Assembly (NCBI RefSeq): GCF_004345025.1
Contig: NZ_CP037745.1
Span: 2,108,001-2,172,000, forward strand
Direction: 5' to 3'
DNA length: 64,000 nucleotides
From: Rheinheimera sp. D18
GTDB taxonomy: Bacteria > Pseudomonadota > Gammaproteobacteria > Enterobacterales > Alteromonadaceae
Part shown: positions 47,979 through 58,326 of the stretch, in pieces
How the letters are laid out: each line of letters opens with the position of its first letter
Numbering within the stretch: position 1 is the first letter of the stretch
Notes under the pieces: model-generated
The model's input: only the letters and a program-made list of their open reading frames with translations
Databases searched by the model: none
What the model was told of the DNA's origin: nothing
Translations under genes and position numbers: made by a program

Positions 47979-49093
47979 TGGCTGTACTCCTTTGTGCTCA
48001 ATTGCTGTAACGGCAACAACATTTCAAAACATGCGCCCTGCGCAGTTGGCAAATAATGCACACTACCATGATGCGAATGCGCCACTGCCTGAACTACGGC
48101 TAAGCCAAGGCCGGTGCCCTGTGCACGCGAAGTAACAAAGGGTTCAAATAAGCTATCGCGCAGCTCTTGGCTAATGCCGGGGCCGTTATCGGTAAGTTTA
48201 ATTGATAACATCGCACTATCTGTTTGGCTCACGGCAAATTGCAGTGTAATGCTTGCATCAGCAGCAGTGGCTTGAATACTATTTTGTATCAGATTTTGTA
48301 TTGCACCGGACAACGCATTTTTATTGCCAAGCAAACGTAGTGAATCATCCGCGCATTGCAAAGTTAAACTGGCGTTATGTTGCTGCAATAATGCCTCAGT
48401 ACCGGCATTTAACTGTTCAGTTAGCTCAGCTAACGTAAAAACGGTAACTTGCTGCGCACTACCGCTGCGCGCAAACAGCAGCATGTCATTAACTTGCTGC
48501 TCTAAATCCTGCAGGCGAGAGAATAATTTTTGTTGAAATTGCTGCTGCATCTGCAAGGTTGTTCGAGGGTTAGCTAAATTTTGGGTATATAACAAAGCCG
48601 CTGACAGCGGTGTGCGAATTTGATGCGCCAAGGTTGCCATCATTTTACCCAGCGTTGATAAACGCTGCATATGGCCTAAACGACTTTGCAACTGTCGCGT
48701 TTCGGTTAAATCCGTCAACATAATTAGCTGACCCGGCTGGGTATATTCAGAATGCGTAAGTAAGGCACTAATTTGTAATTTAACTCGGCGTCCATCTTTT
48801 AACGACACCTCTAAACCATCGTCCTTACGCGGGCTAAAGCAGCGATTAATAACGGTAAACCACGCTTGGTCAATTAACGGTTCGCCCAACATGGCAACTG
48901 CCGCCGGGTTAGCTTGATAAACCACACCACGTTGGTCTAGTAAAATAACGGCAGCGGGTAAGGCTTGTAATACCGGATCCAGTGGCGGGGCTGAAAACAA
49001 TGCCAATGGCTGACGCGCATCGCTAATAGCATCCGGTACATTGTGATGTTTACGGTTAAGCGGCGAAAAATGCAATGCAGCTGCTAAAGTCAT
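47975..49093 (-). CDS. flrB: FlrB (FleS), soluble sensor histidine kinase
   Basis: 372 residues. No membrane helix is visible. A PAS domain lies at about residues 45-140 (AVILLDQRGVVYQANPAAVAML), the H-box is MATLAHQIRTPLSAALLYTQNL (about residue 158), and the ATPase N-, G-boxes NLIQNSIQATA, DNGPGI and GTGLGLAVVQAV are intact. Role: phosphorylates FlrC. A sigma-54 promoter and a FleQ-like box lie just upstream. Confidence 0.95.
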   Translation of the reverse strand: MTLAAALHFSPLNRKHHNVPDAISDARQPLALFSAPPLDPVLQALPAAVILLDQRGVVYQANPAAVAMLGEPLIDQAWFTVINRCFSPRKDDGLEVSLKDGRRVKLQISALLTHSEYTQPGQLIMLTDLTETRQLQSRLGHMQRLSTLGKMMATLAHQIRTPLSAALLYTQNLANPRTTLQMQQQFQQKLFSRLQDLEQQVNDMLLFARSGSAQQVTVFTLAELTEQLNAGTEALLQQHNASLTLQCADDSLRLLGNKNALSGAIQNLIQNSIQATAADASITLQFAVSQTDSAMLSIKLTDNGPGISQELRDSLFEPFVTSRAQGTGLGLAVVQAVAHSHHGSVHYLPTAQGACFEMLLPLQQLSTKEYSQ

Positions 49094-49127
49094 ACGTCCC
49101 CCTGAAACACTAATCTCAGAGGGTATG

Positions 49128-49144
49128 ATGCAGGCTCTGTGCCA
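49128..49144 (-). promoter_or_regulatory. Sigma-54 promoter of flrBC
   Basis: On the minus strand TGGCACAGAGCCTGCAT: perfect -24 TGGCAC, five-base spacer, -12 CTGCAT. It is 34 bases before the flrB ATG. In Vibrio and Pseudomonas flrBC/fleSR is the class II operon driven by FlrA/FleQ and RpoN. Confidence 0.82.
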
Positions 49145-49178
49145 TAAATTTTCAGTTACATCTTATAGACTTAGCTGT

Positions 49179-49192
49179 GTCAACTTCCTGAC
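49179..49192 (-). promoter_or_regulatory. FleQ/FlrA-like binding box upstream of flrB
   Basis: On the minus strand GTCAGGAAGTTGAC. The FleQ consensus I recall is GTCaNTAAAtTGAC; both half-sites GTCA and TGAC and their 14-base frame agree, with two mismatches in the AT-rich centre. It is centred about 40 bases upstream of the -24 box, inside flrA-flrB intergenic DNA. Confidence 0.55.
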
Positions 49193-49200
49193 AGCGCTAT

Positions 49201-50646
49201 TTACTCGTCTTTACCAAGATTATATTTTCGCATCTTTTCTACTAAGGTAGTGCGACGTAAACCTAATACTTCAGCTGCACGCGCCACGACAAACTCATGT
49301 CGTTCTAGTGCCTGTGATATAAAACGAATTTCTAATTCGGCTAAGTATTCTTTTAAATCTATGCCCTGCTCCGGTAATGCTTCAAAACCATCTAATTCAA
49401 AATCAGTAACCGTTGTTTCACTATCGTCGTCATTGTCCGATTGAAACAGCTCGTTAATTAAATCTCGCTCTTGTAAGCTTTCTGGATATTGCGGTACATA
49501 ACTTTCAACGTCTAAGTGTCGATATTTATGAGGTAACTCAGCAACATCAACTACTTGATCTGGATACATTATTACCATGCGTTCCAGCAGATTAGCCAGC
49601 TCTCGTACGTTGCCTGGCCAGCTGTGCAGCTGTAAACTTTGCATCGCATATTCGGTAAATTTAACTCGAGTTTGGCTGTACTTTTCTTGGCGTTTTAGTA
49701 GCTCACTAATTAATAACGGTATGTCGTCAACCCGTTCACTTAACGCTGGCGTATCAATAGGAAATACGTTTAATCGATAGTATAAATCTTCACGAAAACT
49801 GCCCTCAGCAATCATCTGCTCTAAATCACGATGCGTAGCTGCTACTATTCGCACATCGGCCTTAATCGCCTGAGTCCCGCCCACTCGCTCGTAAGTGCGT
49901 TCCTGTAACACGCGCAGTAATTTAACTTGCATCGGTAAGGGCATATCACCAATTTCATCTAAAAACAGGGTGCCTCCCTGCGCCAGCTCAAAACGGCCTT
50001 TTCGGGTAGATATTGCGCCGGTAAAAGCGCCTTTTTCATGGCCAAACAACTCACTCTCTAGTAACTCAGCAGGAATAGCACCGCAGTTAATAGGTACAAA
50101 AGGCCCATCTGAGCGATGCGATAACAGATGAATATTACGTGCTACAACCTCTTTACCCGTACCTGAGGGGCCAAGGATCAGAACGTTAGCATCGGTTTTA
50201 GCAACTTGTTGAATAAGAAAGCGAACTTGCTGCATGCTGTTTGATGTGCCCACCATGCCGTCAAACTTAACTGAACTGTCATGCTGACGCTGCAGAGGCA
50301 ACAACCGATGATACTGCTGACTGTCTCTTAACAGCTGAGTTAAAGTAGCGTAAGAAAATGGCTCACTGAGCAGCCCCACCGCATTAGCATTGCAAAGCAA
50401 AGGCTGTAGTGTTTCACCAAGTAATAAAAATGCGGTGGCCGGAAAGCGTTGTAATAACTCTGCATGCTGCTGGCTTTCCAGTGCACCCAGCAATACTACC
50501 GCCGGCGTATTAGTTGCTAGCCGCTGCTGTAAATTGGCTAATGTCAGTAGCTGATGCGATTCATGAATAAAGCTCAGCACAGTACTTAGCCTGCTGCTAC
50601 GGGGGCTTTGTTCATCAACAATATACAGTAAAGGTGTGTTTGACAT
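49201..50646 (-). CDS. flrA: FlrA (FleQ), master sigma-54-dependent flagellar activator
   Basis: 481 residues. A degenerate receiver-like N-domain ([15 protein letters not shown]) has no clear phospho-acceptor aspartate, as in FleQ. The AAA+ domain has Walker [10 protein letters not shown] (about residue 163), GAFTGA, and Walker [11 protein letters not shown]; a Fis-type helix-turn-helix ([23 protein letters not shown]) ends the protein. Role: top of the flagellar cascade, counteracted by FlhG and, in FleQ relatives, by cyclic di-GMP. Transcribed alone from a sigma-70-type promoter. Confidence 0.95.
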   Translation of the reverse strand: MSNTPLLYIVDEQSPRSSRLSTVLSFIHESHQLLTLANLQQRLATNTPAVVLLGALESQQHAELLQRFPATAFLLLGETLQPLLCNANAVGLLSEPFSYATLTQLLRDSQQYHRLLPLQRQHDSSVKFDGMVGTSNSMQQVRFLIQQVAKTDANVLILGPSGTGKEVVARNIHLLSHRSDGPFVPINCGAIPAELLESELFGHEKGAFTGAISTRKGRFELAQGGTLFLDEIGDMPLPMQVKLLRVLQERTYERVGGTQAIKADVRIVAATHRDLEQMIAEGSFREDLYYRLNVFPIDTPALSERVDDIPLLISELLKRQEKYSQTRVKFTEYAMQSLQLHSWPGNVRELANLLERMVIMYPDQVVDVAELPHKYRHLDVESYVPQYPESLQERDLINELFQSDNDDDSETTVTDFELDGFEALPEQGIDLKEYLAELEIRFISQALERHEFVVARAAEVLGLRRTTLVEKMRKYNLGKDE

Positions 50647-50675
50647 GCGACTGCTTTTATTATGCTTTTAATTTC

Positions 50676-50703
50676 ATTGTACTTCGCATAATACAGCTTG
50701 CAA
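50676..50703 (-). promoter_or_regulatory. Candidate sigma-70 promoter of flrA
   Basis: On the minus strand TTGCAA (50698-50703) and TACAAT (50676-50681) are spaced by 16 bases, with four and five consensus matches. It fits a class I, sigma-70-driven master regulator and leaves about 25 bases of leader. Confidence 0.5.
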
Positions 50704-50709
50704 GGTAAT

Positions 50710-50746
50710 ACGCTATTTTTTTGACGCCGTGTCAAAAAAATAGCGT
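50710..50746. promoter_or_regulatory. 16-bp perfect palindrome between the flagellin stop and the flrA promoter
   Basis: Arms 50710-50725 (ACGCTATTTTTTTGAC) and 50731-50746 are perfect complements around a 5-base centre GCCGT. The right edge ends seven bases before the flrA -35 box, and the left edge is 12 bases after the flagellin-like stop. The core is TTGAC-N5-GTCAA. It is not a normal intrinsic terminator because the A and T runs lie inside the stem and no U-tail follows. Operator at flrA or a 3' hairpin of the flagellin mRNA are both possible. Confidence 0.6.
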
Positions 50747-50758
50747 TAGATAATAGTT

Positions 50759-51553
50759 TTAGCTTAACAAGTCCAAGGCTTGTTGATGTTGTACTCTAGC
50801 TTGTAACGCCACACTAGTTGATGTTTTGCCTAATATATCAGCGGCTACTTTATCGCTAGTAGCTCGGGCAAAATCTAAATCTTCAATTCGGCTGCGTGCT
50901 GCTGACGTAGCTATTTGCTGGCCATTTAAACTACTCGCGGCAGAACTAAAGCTATTAATGGATGCGCCAGCTTCGGCTTGTAAGCCCGAAACGTAATCTA
51001 AAGAGGTTTTAATATTCTCAAGCGACAAGGCAGCGGCACTCGCCGAGCTTAAATTAATACTAAACGCATTTTGTGCAGTTAAGCCCGCTTCTACATCGGC
51101 GGTATTAAAGCTCATATTGCCTGAGCCAGTACCAAAATTTAACGAGCCGTCTTGACCAAACAGTTTTTTACCACCAAATTCAGTGGTATCAATAGTTTGT
51201 TTAATATTAGCGGTATATTGATCAGCCTCTGCTTGCAAAGCTGCTCGCTCTTGTGCGCCATAAATACCATTACCCGCGGCAACGGCTAAGCGGTTAAGTT
51301 CGCCTAAATTATCATTAATACCTTGCAAGCCTTGTTCATACACCCTAGCTAACGACATGCCGTCGTATAAATTACGCTCTCCCTGCGCACTAGCATTAAT
51401 ACTGCTGCTTAGCTGATTGGCAATCTGCAAGCCTGCCGCATCATCAGCTGCGCTATTAATACGTTTTGCCGTCGCCAATTTTTTCAGCAAATTATCTTGC
51501 TGCAATTGCATCTGATTTAAGGTATTTAAACTACCAGGAGTATTCAGTTTCAT
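50759..51553 (-). CDS. Short divergent flagellin
   Basis: 264 residues. The N-terminal D0/D1 helix pattern is clear: LQQDNLLKKLATAKRINSAADDAAGLQIANQL in two pieces, then NLYDGMSLARVYEQGLQGINDNLGELNRLAVAAGNG. The C-terminal helix has SRIEDLDFARATSDKVAADIL and ends ALQARVQHQQALDLLS. The variable middle is very short (about residues 130-185). The extreme N-terminus (MKLNTPGSLN) departs from the usual flagellin start. Probably a minor filament or specialised flagellin; the main flagellin is likely elsewhere. I see no convincing sigma-28 promoter and only a poor ribosome site. Confidence 0.8.
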   Translation of the reverse strand: MKLNTPGSLNTLNQMQLQQDNLLKKLATAKRINSAADDAAGLQIANQLSSSINASAQGERNLYDGMSLARVYEQGLQGINDNLGELNRLAVAAGNGIYGAQERAALQAEADQYTANIKQTIDTTEFGGKKLFGQDGSLNFGTGSGNMSFNTADVEAGLTAQNAFSINLSSASAAALSLENIKTSLDYVSGLQAEAGASINSFSSAASSLNGQQIATSAARSRIEDLDFARATSDKVAADILGKTSTSVALQARVQHQQALDLLS

Positions 51554-51569
51554 TATGGCACCACGCTAT

Positions 51570-51593
51570 GGTTAAACTGGTTATAGTTTAGCC
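51570..51593. promoter_or_regulatory. Imperfect inverted repeat upstream of the flagellin-like gene
   Basis: GGTTAAAC (51570-51577) and GTTTAGCC (51586-51593) pair at seven of eight positions around eight bases. It lies 17-40 bases upstream of the flagellin-like start codon in the divergent gap to pseB. Possible operator; weak. Confidence 0.25.
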
Positions 51594-51710
51594 AACATGG
51601 CTTCTAACCGCCAGAAAATAATATTTTCCTAAATAATACGTCATATACTACTATTAAAGCGTTTAAACTGAATACGTTAGCTGTTTAGGCATCATTTATG
51701 CTAGTGTTGA

Positions 51711-53899
<2,189 letters not shown>

Positions 53900-53903
53900 A
53901 ACT

Positions 53904-54287
53904 ATGATTAGTCAAGAAAAACTGGCAGCCTTGCAAAGTGCCTTTCCTTCATTATCACTTTTGGTTTTAATTGGCAGCCGGGCCAATGACACCGCCAGAG
54001 CAGATAGCGACTGGGATTTTGTGTTTGATTTCTCAGAACCGGATTACTTCACCCGGCTGCAATATACTGAACAGTTAAGAGCTGAATTAGCAAAATTAGC
54101 CGGCTGCACATCAAATGCAGATATTGACCTGATTGATTTTCAACATACTAATCTGGCCATGAAAGCGGCTATAGCCAACGAGGGCAAGCCTCTTATTATT
54201 ACTGACCACCGACAGTGGCATAGCTTTTTAACGGTAACCTGGCAACAACTGGAGTACTGGTATTGGGAGCGTGAGCATGCAGCTTGA
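53904..54287 (+). CDS. mntA: MntA-type nucleotidyltransferase antitoxin (MNT domain)
   Basis: 127 residues. The minimal nucleotidyltransferase motif GSxxxxxxxxxxDxD is intact: GSRANDTARADSDWD at residues 24-38 with D36 and D38 as the metal pair, and a third acidic residue in DIDLIDF (near 78). Family role: type VII antitoxin that AMPylates the partner HepT toxin. It follows pseC after four bases and overlaps hepT by 11 bases, so it is inside the pse operon. A sugar nucleotidyltransferase role is unlikely; the size and the HEPN partner are typical of MNT/HEPN pairs. Confidence 0.85.
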   Translation: MISQEKLAALQSAFPSLSLLVLIGSRANDTARADSDWDFVFDFSEPDYFTRLQYTEQLRAELAKLAGCTSNADIDLIDFQHTNLAMKAAIANEGKPLIITDHRQWHSFLTVTWQQLEYWYWEREHAA

Positions 54288-54687
54288 ACTTTATCTGGCG
54301 GAAACTGCCAGCCTGGCAGCTGATTACAAACAATTGTTAGATACAGCAGCGCTGGATATTCAACAAGGCAAACCGCTATCAAAGCTTGAACAAAACGGTA
54401 TTTTGCACTGCCTGCAGGTTTTAGCAGAAAACGCCATAGGCAAAGCCAGGCATCTGCTTAAAGCTGCAGGCCAACCTGTTCCTATATCAGCTTATGATGC
54501 GATGCAAAAACTTGCCCAATTACAAAATTGGCCAGCGACGCAGGTACAACAATGGAACGCTATTATTGGCATGCGAAACCGTATAGTGCACGAGTACATG
54601 AATATCAACATCGATCTGGTAATGCAATTGGTGGCCCAGCAAAAGTATTTGCTCATTACTGACTTTTTAATGTCCGACACCTTATGA
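54277..54687 (+). CDS. hepT: HepT-type HEPN-domain toxin (DUF86-like)
   Basis: 136 residues from the ATG at 54277 with GGGAG seven bases upstream (a GTG two codons earlier is less likely). It is all-helical with the HEPN active motif RxxxxHxY intact as RNRIVHEY (R100, H105, Y107); the tyrosine is the residue AMPylated by MntA in the characterised Shewanella pair. Family role: RNase toxin that cuts tRNA or mRNA ends. It overlaps pseF by four bases, so translation of pseF is coupled to the toxin gene, an unusual arrangement. Confidence 0.85.
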   Translation: MQLELYLAETASLAADYKQLLDTAALDIQQGKPLSKLEQNGILHCLQVLAENAIGKARHLLKAAGQPVPISAYDAMQKLAQLQNWPATQVQQWNAIIGMRNRIVHEYMNINIDLVMQLVAQQKYLLITDFLMSDTL

Positions 54688-55382
54688 ACATCGCTATAAT
54701 CCCAGCCCGAGGCGGCAGTAAACGCATCCCGCGCAAAAATATTAAAGATTTTTGCGGCCAGCCTATGCTGGCCTATCCAATTAAAGCCGCATTGCAAAGC
54801 GGTGTTATCGACAAGGTGGTGGTGTCGACCGATGATGACGAGATTGCCGCCGTAGCTCGTCACTATGGTGCTGAAGTGCCTTTTCTGCGCCGAGCGGAAC
54901 TGGCCGATGACTACAGCGGCACCAGCGCGGTAGTTCGCGATGCCATTATACAGCTTCAAGCGCTTGGTTGGCCGCTGGATTACTGCGCCTGTATATACGC
55001 AACTACGCCATTATTAACGGCCAGCATTATCCGTGACTGCCTGCAGCAGCTTACACAAAGCGACGCAGATTACGTGTTTACCAGCGCCCGCTTTTCCTTT
55101 CCTATTCAGCGCGCTCTGGTGATGACAGACAGCGGCGGCGTCGCGCCGTTTGACCCGGCCAGCATAGGTAAACGATCGCAGGATTTACCCCCAGCGTATC
55201 ATGATGCCGGTCAGCTTTACTGGGCTAAAGCATCGACCTGGCTTGATCTGCAAAAAAGTGTGTTTAGCACTAACTCACAACTTTACGAACTGCCATCGCA
55301 TCGGGTTCAGGATATCGACACACCAGATGACTGGCGGCGGGCTGAACTATTGTATCAACTGCTGCAACAAGAAGCGCCATAA
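54684..55382 (+). CDS. pseF: PseF, CMP-pseudaminic acid cytidylyltransferase
   Basis: 232 residues. The CTP-binding loop IIPARGGSKRIPRKNIKDF is at residues 4-22; STDDDEIA and the RVQDIDTPDDW C-terminal motif are typical of the CMP-sialate synthetase family. Reaction: activates pseudaminic acid with CTP, last step before transfer. It overlaps hepT by four bases (ATGA). Confidence 0.94.
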   Translation: MNIAIIPARGGSKRIPRKNIKDFCGQPMLAYPIKAALQSGVIDKVVVSTDDDEIAAVARHYGAEVPFLRRAELADDYSGTSAVVRDAIIQLQALGWPLDYCACIYATTPLLTASIIRDCLQQLTQSDADYVFTSARFSFPIQRALVMTDSGGVAPFDPASIGKRSQDLPPAYHDAGQLYWAKASTWLDLQKSVFSTNSQLYELPSHRVQDIDTPDDWRRAELLYQLLQQEAP

Positions 55383-55383
55383 C

Positions 55384-56424
55384 ATGAAGATCCTGTTTCG
55401 TGCTGATGCTTCAGTCAGGCTAGGCTCTGGCCATGTGATGCGCTGTCTAACGTTGGCTCAGGAGCTAACAGCGCTTGGCGGCGAATGTCATTTTGTCTGT
55501 CGTCAGACCGATGGCAACCTGAACGATGTTATCAGCCAGCTAGGATATCCACTTTATACTCTGACGGGCGCAGCTGACGAGCAACAGGACGCAGCTCAAA
55601 CCCTGCAGCAACTTACGCAACGCTATCAGTTGCTGATCGTCGATCACTACGCACTGGCGCAGCAATACTGCTCAGCACTGCGCCAGCGCTGCGAATATAT
55701 TATGGTTATTGACGATCTGGCTAACCGGCTGCATGACTGCGATATGCTGCTTGATCAAAACCTGCTGCCACAGGCTGAACAACGTTATGCTGAATTAGTG
55801 CCGGTACATTGCGAAAAATTGCTTGGTCCGCGCTTTGCCTTGCTTCGGCAGGAGTTTTATCAACCGGTAAAACATCCTCTGCCTAATCACATTCTGATTG
55901 GCTTTGGTGGCAGCGACGAGCAAAACTTAACCACTATGGCAATTAAAGCGCTAAAACAATTAAAGTCCGGGCTGTTTACGGCCGATATAGTAATAGGGGC
56001 AAATAATCCGTGGCGCGCTGATATAACACAGCAGTTAGCGTGCCTGCCCAATGTGCAGTTGCATGTGCAATGTAACTACATGGCAACCCTGATGTACCGG
56101 GCACGACTCATGCTTGGTGCGGGTGGAGCCAGCCATTGGGAGAGGTGTATTTGCGGCCTGCCGGGTCTGGTTGTTACCGTTGCCGAAAATCAGCAGGCGG
56201 CAACGGCTTATCTCGACCACCTTGGCGCTTGTGTCTGGTTGGGCCAGGCTGCTGAAATGTCAGCAGAGTTCTTTGCAGAGCAACTATGCTATTACCTGTC
56301 CCAACCGGCACTGTTAGACGATATTGGCCAGAGTGCCGCAGGCATAGTGCCGGCGGACGCTGGTACACCACTGGTAGCTAAGCAGATTTATGCAATGATT
56401 CGAGGGTTAAATGGCAGTAATTAA
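55384..56424 (+). CDS. pseG: PseG, UDP-sugar hydrolase
   Basis: 346 residues from the ATG at 55384, one base after the pseF stop. The opening RADASVRLGSGHVMRCLTLA is diagnostic; it is a GT-B fold with the motif GFGGSDEQNLT and the late GAGGASHWERC. Reaction: removes UDP from the 2,4-diacetamido-trideoxy-altrose intermediate. A weak ribosome site and the tight spacing suggest coupling to pseF. It overlaps pseI by 14 bases. Confidence 0.94.
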   Translation: MKILFRADASVRLGSGHVMRCLTLAQELTALGGECHFVCRQTDGNLNDVISQLGYPLYTLTGAADEQQDAAQTLQQLTQRYQLLIVDHYALAQQYCSALRQRCEYIMVIDDLANRLHDCDMLLDQNLLPQAEQRYAELVPVHCEKLLGPRFALLRQEFYQPVKHPLPNHILIGFGGSDEQNLTTMAIKALKQLKSGLFTADIVIGANNPWRADITQQLACLPNVQLHVQCNYMATLMYRARLMLGAGGASHWERCICGLPGLVVTVAENQQAATAYLDHLGACVWLGQAAEMSAEFFAEQLCYYLSQPALLDDIGQSAAGIVPADAGTPLVAKQIYAMIRGLNGSN

Positions 56425-57460
56425 ACTGGGCCAACGCGCGATAGGACCGGGAGAAGCGCCATTTATTATCGCAGAGCTGTCGGGTAACCATGATCAGTCA
56501 TTAGACAAAGCGCTGGCGATGGTAGATGCCGCTGCAGCTTGCGGCGCTGACGCCATTAAAATACAAACTTATACCGCAGACAGCATGACGCTGAATATTC
56601 AACACGGCGATTTTGTTATTCAGGACCAGGGTAATCTGTGGCAGGGACAATCACTTTATCAGCTATATCAGCTGGCCATGACCCCCTGGGACTGGCATCA
56701 GGCTATTTTTGCTCGGGCAACACAACACGGTATGCTGGCATTTAGTACGCCCTTCGACCAGACAGCAGTCGATTTTCTCGAACAGTTAAATGTACCCTGC
56801 TACAAAATTGCCTCATTTGAAAACAGCGATCACGCATTACTCACTGCAGTAGCTAGAACCGGCAAACCGGTTATTATGTCTACCGGTATGGCAACACAAA
56901 CCGAGCTGGCTGAATCGGTAGAGGTACTGCGTAAACACGGTTGCAATCAGCTTATCCTGCTGAAGTGCACCAGCCACTACCCGGCCGATCCGGTTGATGC
57001 CAATCTGGCGACAATTCCGCATTTAGCCCAACTGTTTAACTGTCAGGTTGGTTTATCTGACCATACTGCCGGCATCGGTGTAGCCGTTGCCAGTGTGGTG
57101 CTGGGCGCAACAGTCATTGAGAAACACTTTGTGCTCGACAGAAGCGAAGGCGGCGTTGACGCAGAGTTTTCCCTTGAGCCAGATGAATTTTCCGCGCTGG
57201 TGCAGGAATGCAAACGCGCTGCAGTAGCGCTGGGTAAAGTCACTTACGGCGGCACAGACAAAGAGCAGACGTCGCGTAAATACCGTCGCTCGTTATATAT
57301 TGCCGAAGATATGCAACTGGGTGATATTTTCACCCCGGCTAACCTGCGCTCAGTGCGGCCCGGCTTTGGCCTGGAGCCGAAATACCTGCCAATGTTGCTG
57401 GGTAAACCAATTAAAAAGGCGGCGGCCAAAGGCACCGCGATGAGCTGGGAGTATCTGTAG
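56411..57460 (+). CDS. pseI: PseI, pseudaminic acid synthase (NeuB family)
   Basis: 349 residues. TIM-barrel NeuB domain with IIAELSGNHDQSLDKAL (residues 16-32) and MSTGMAT, and a C-terminal SAF/antifreeze-like domain (RSLYIAEDMQLGDIFT and LRSVRPGFGLEPKYLPMLLG). Reaction: condenses the altrose derivative with phosphoenolpyruvate. It is read from a CTG-rich codon set, unlike pseB. Confidence 0.95.
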   Translation: MAVIKLGQRAIGPGEAPFIIAELSGNHDQSLDKALAMVDAAAACGADAIKIQTYTADSMTLNIQHGDFVIQDQGNLWQGQSLYQLYQLAMTPWDWHQAIFARATQHGMLAFSTPFDQTAVDFLEQLNVPCYKIASFENSDHALLTAVARTGKPVIMSTGMATQTELAESVEVLRKHGCNQLILLKCTSHYPADPVDANLATIPHLAQLFNCQVGLSDHTAGIGVAVASVVLGATVIEKHFVLDRSEGGVDAEFSLEPDEFSALVQECKRAAVALGKVTYGGTDKEQTSRKYRRSLYIAEDMQLGDIFTPANLRSVRPGFGLEPKYLPMLLGKPIKKAAAKGTAMSWEYL

Positions 57461-57464
57461 CACT

Positions 57465-58052
57465 ATGGTGGCAGCAAAGCAGTATCCCGTCAGTCAGTTT
57501 CGCCCTCTAACTAAGGCCGACCTGGAGCTGATATGGCAGTGGCGTAACCAACCGGATATCCGGCGCAATATGCACAACAACACGCCTATTAGCTGGCATG
57601 AGCACCTGGCCTGGTATGAAAAGCTGCAGTGTGATTTAAGCCGTAACGTCTTTGTGTTTTATCAGAATGAACGGCCAATAGGCGTGCTCAACTTTAACCA
57701 GCACAGCAGCGGTGTGCTGGAATGGGGCTGTTATCTGGGAGAAACCAATGTCTGGCCTGGTTCTGGCTTATTGCTGGAGATAGCGGCGCTTGATTATGCT
57801 GCTATGCAAAACGATCAGCATACATTGTATGCTGAGGTTTTATCTTTTAACCACAGCGTGCTGAAAATGCACCAGTTGTTTGGCTATCACCCGCAACCCG
57901 ACTTGCCCGGCAAGCTGAGGGATAACGCAACCTATCAGGTTAAGGTGTTTCATTATCCGTTAGCCGCCTGGCGTGCCAACCGCGACGCCGTATTAGCGCG
58001 TTTGCCAAAGCAAATTGCTGCAGCGGCCAGTTTTATTCAATTTACTCAGTAG
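57465..58052 (+). CDS. pseH: PseH-type GNAT N-acetyltransferase
   Basis: 195 residues. GNAT features are FRPLTKADLELIWQWRNQPDIRRNM at the start, IGVLNFNQ in the middle, and ETNVWPGSGLLLEIAALDYA for the acyl-CoA site. In the pathway it acetylates C4 of the aminosugar. Position after pseI is unusual for the step order but is normal in gene clusters. With the ACP cassette right behind it, a longer acyl donor is conceivable. Confidence 0.88.
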   Translation: MVAAKQYPVSQFRPLTKADLELIWQWRNQPDIRRNMHNNTPISWHEHLAWYEKLQCDLSRNVFVFYQNERPIGVLNFNQHSSGVLEWGCYLGETNVWPGSGLLLEIAALDYAAMQNDQHTLYAEVLSFNHSVLKMHQLFGYHPQPDLPGKLRDNATYQVKVFHYPLAAWRANRDAVLARLPKQIAAAASFIQFTQ

Positions 58053-58063
58053 CAGGTTTTAAC

Positions 58064-58321
58064 GTGGAACTGGAACATACTATTCGCCAAACGCTGGATC
58101 AGGTTGCCGTCATCGCAAACTGTCAATTGATTGATAACATTACCGATGACACGGTACTGCTGCAAAGCGGGCTCGACTCGCTGGGCTTCGCGATGCTGGT
58201 CGCGCAACTGGAAGAAGATTTAGGCATAGATCCGTTCAGCCAGATGCAAATAGCCGTTTATCCGCGCACTTTTGCCGAATTTGTCGGCGTTTATCGCCAG
58301 GCACTGGCAAACGGCAACTAA
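58064..58321 (+). CDS. Acyl carrier protein
   Basis: 85 residues, GTG start at 58064. The 4'-phosphopantetheine site is S39 in QSGLDSLGFAMLV; the protein is acidic. It differs from housekeeping AcpP (no DSLD(T/S)VE-type context), so it is a dedicated carrier. It is followed after five bases by an adenylate-forming ligase and then by a reductase, which together look like a loading, carrying and reducing set. Confidence 0.88.
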   Translation: MELEHTIRQTLDQVAVIANCQLIDNITDDTVLLQSGLDSLGFAMLVAQLEEDLGIDPFSQMQIAVYPRTFAEFVGVYRQALANGN

Positions 58322-58326
58322 AACCA

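Noticed and set aside
53904-54287. MntA as a sugar nucleotidyltransferase of the pse pathway
   Set aside because: The pathway's cytidylyltransferase is pseF; this protein has the minimal MNT motif, small size and a HEPN partner instead.
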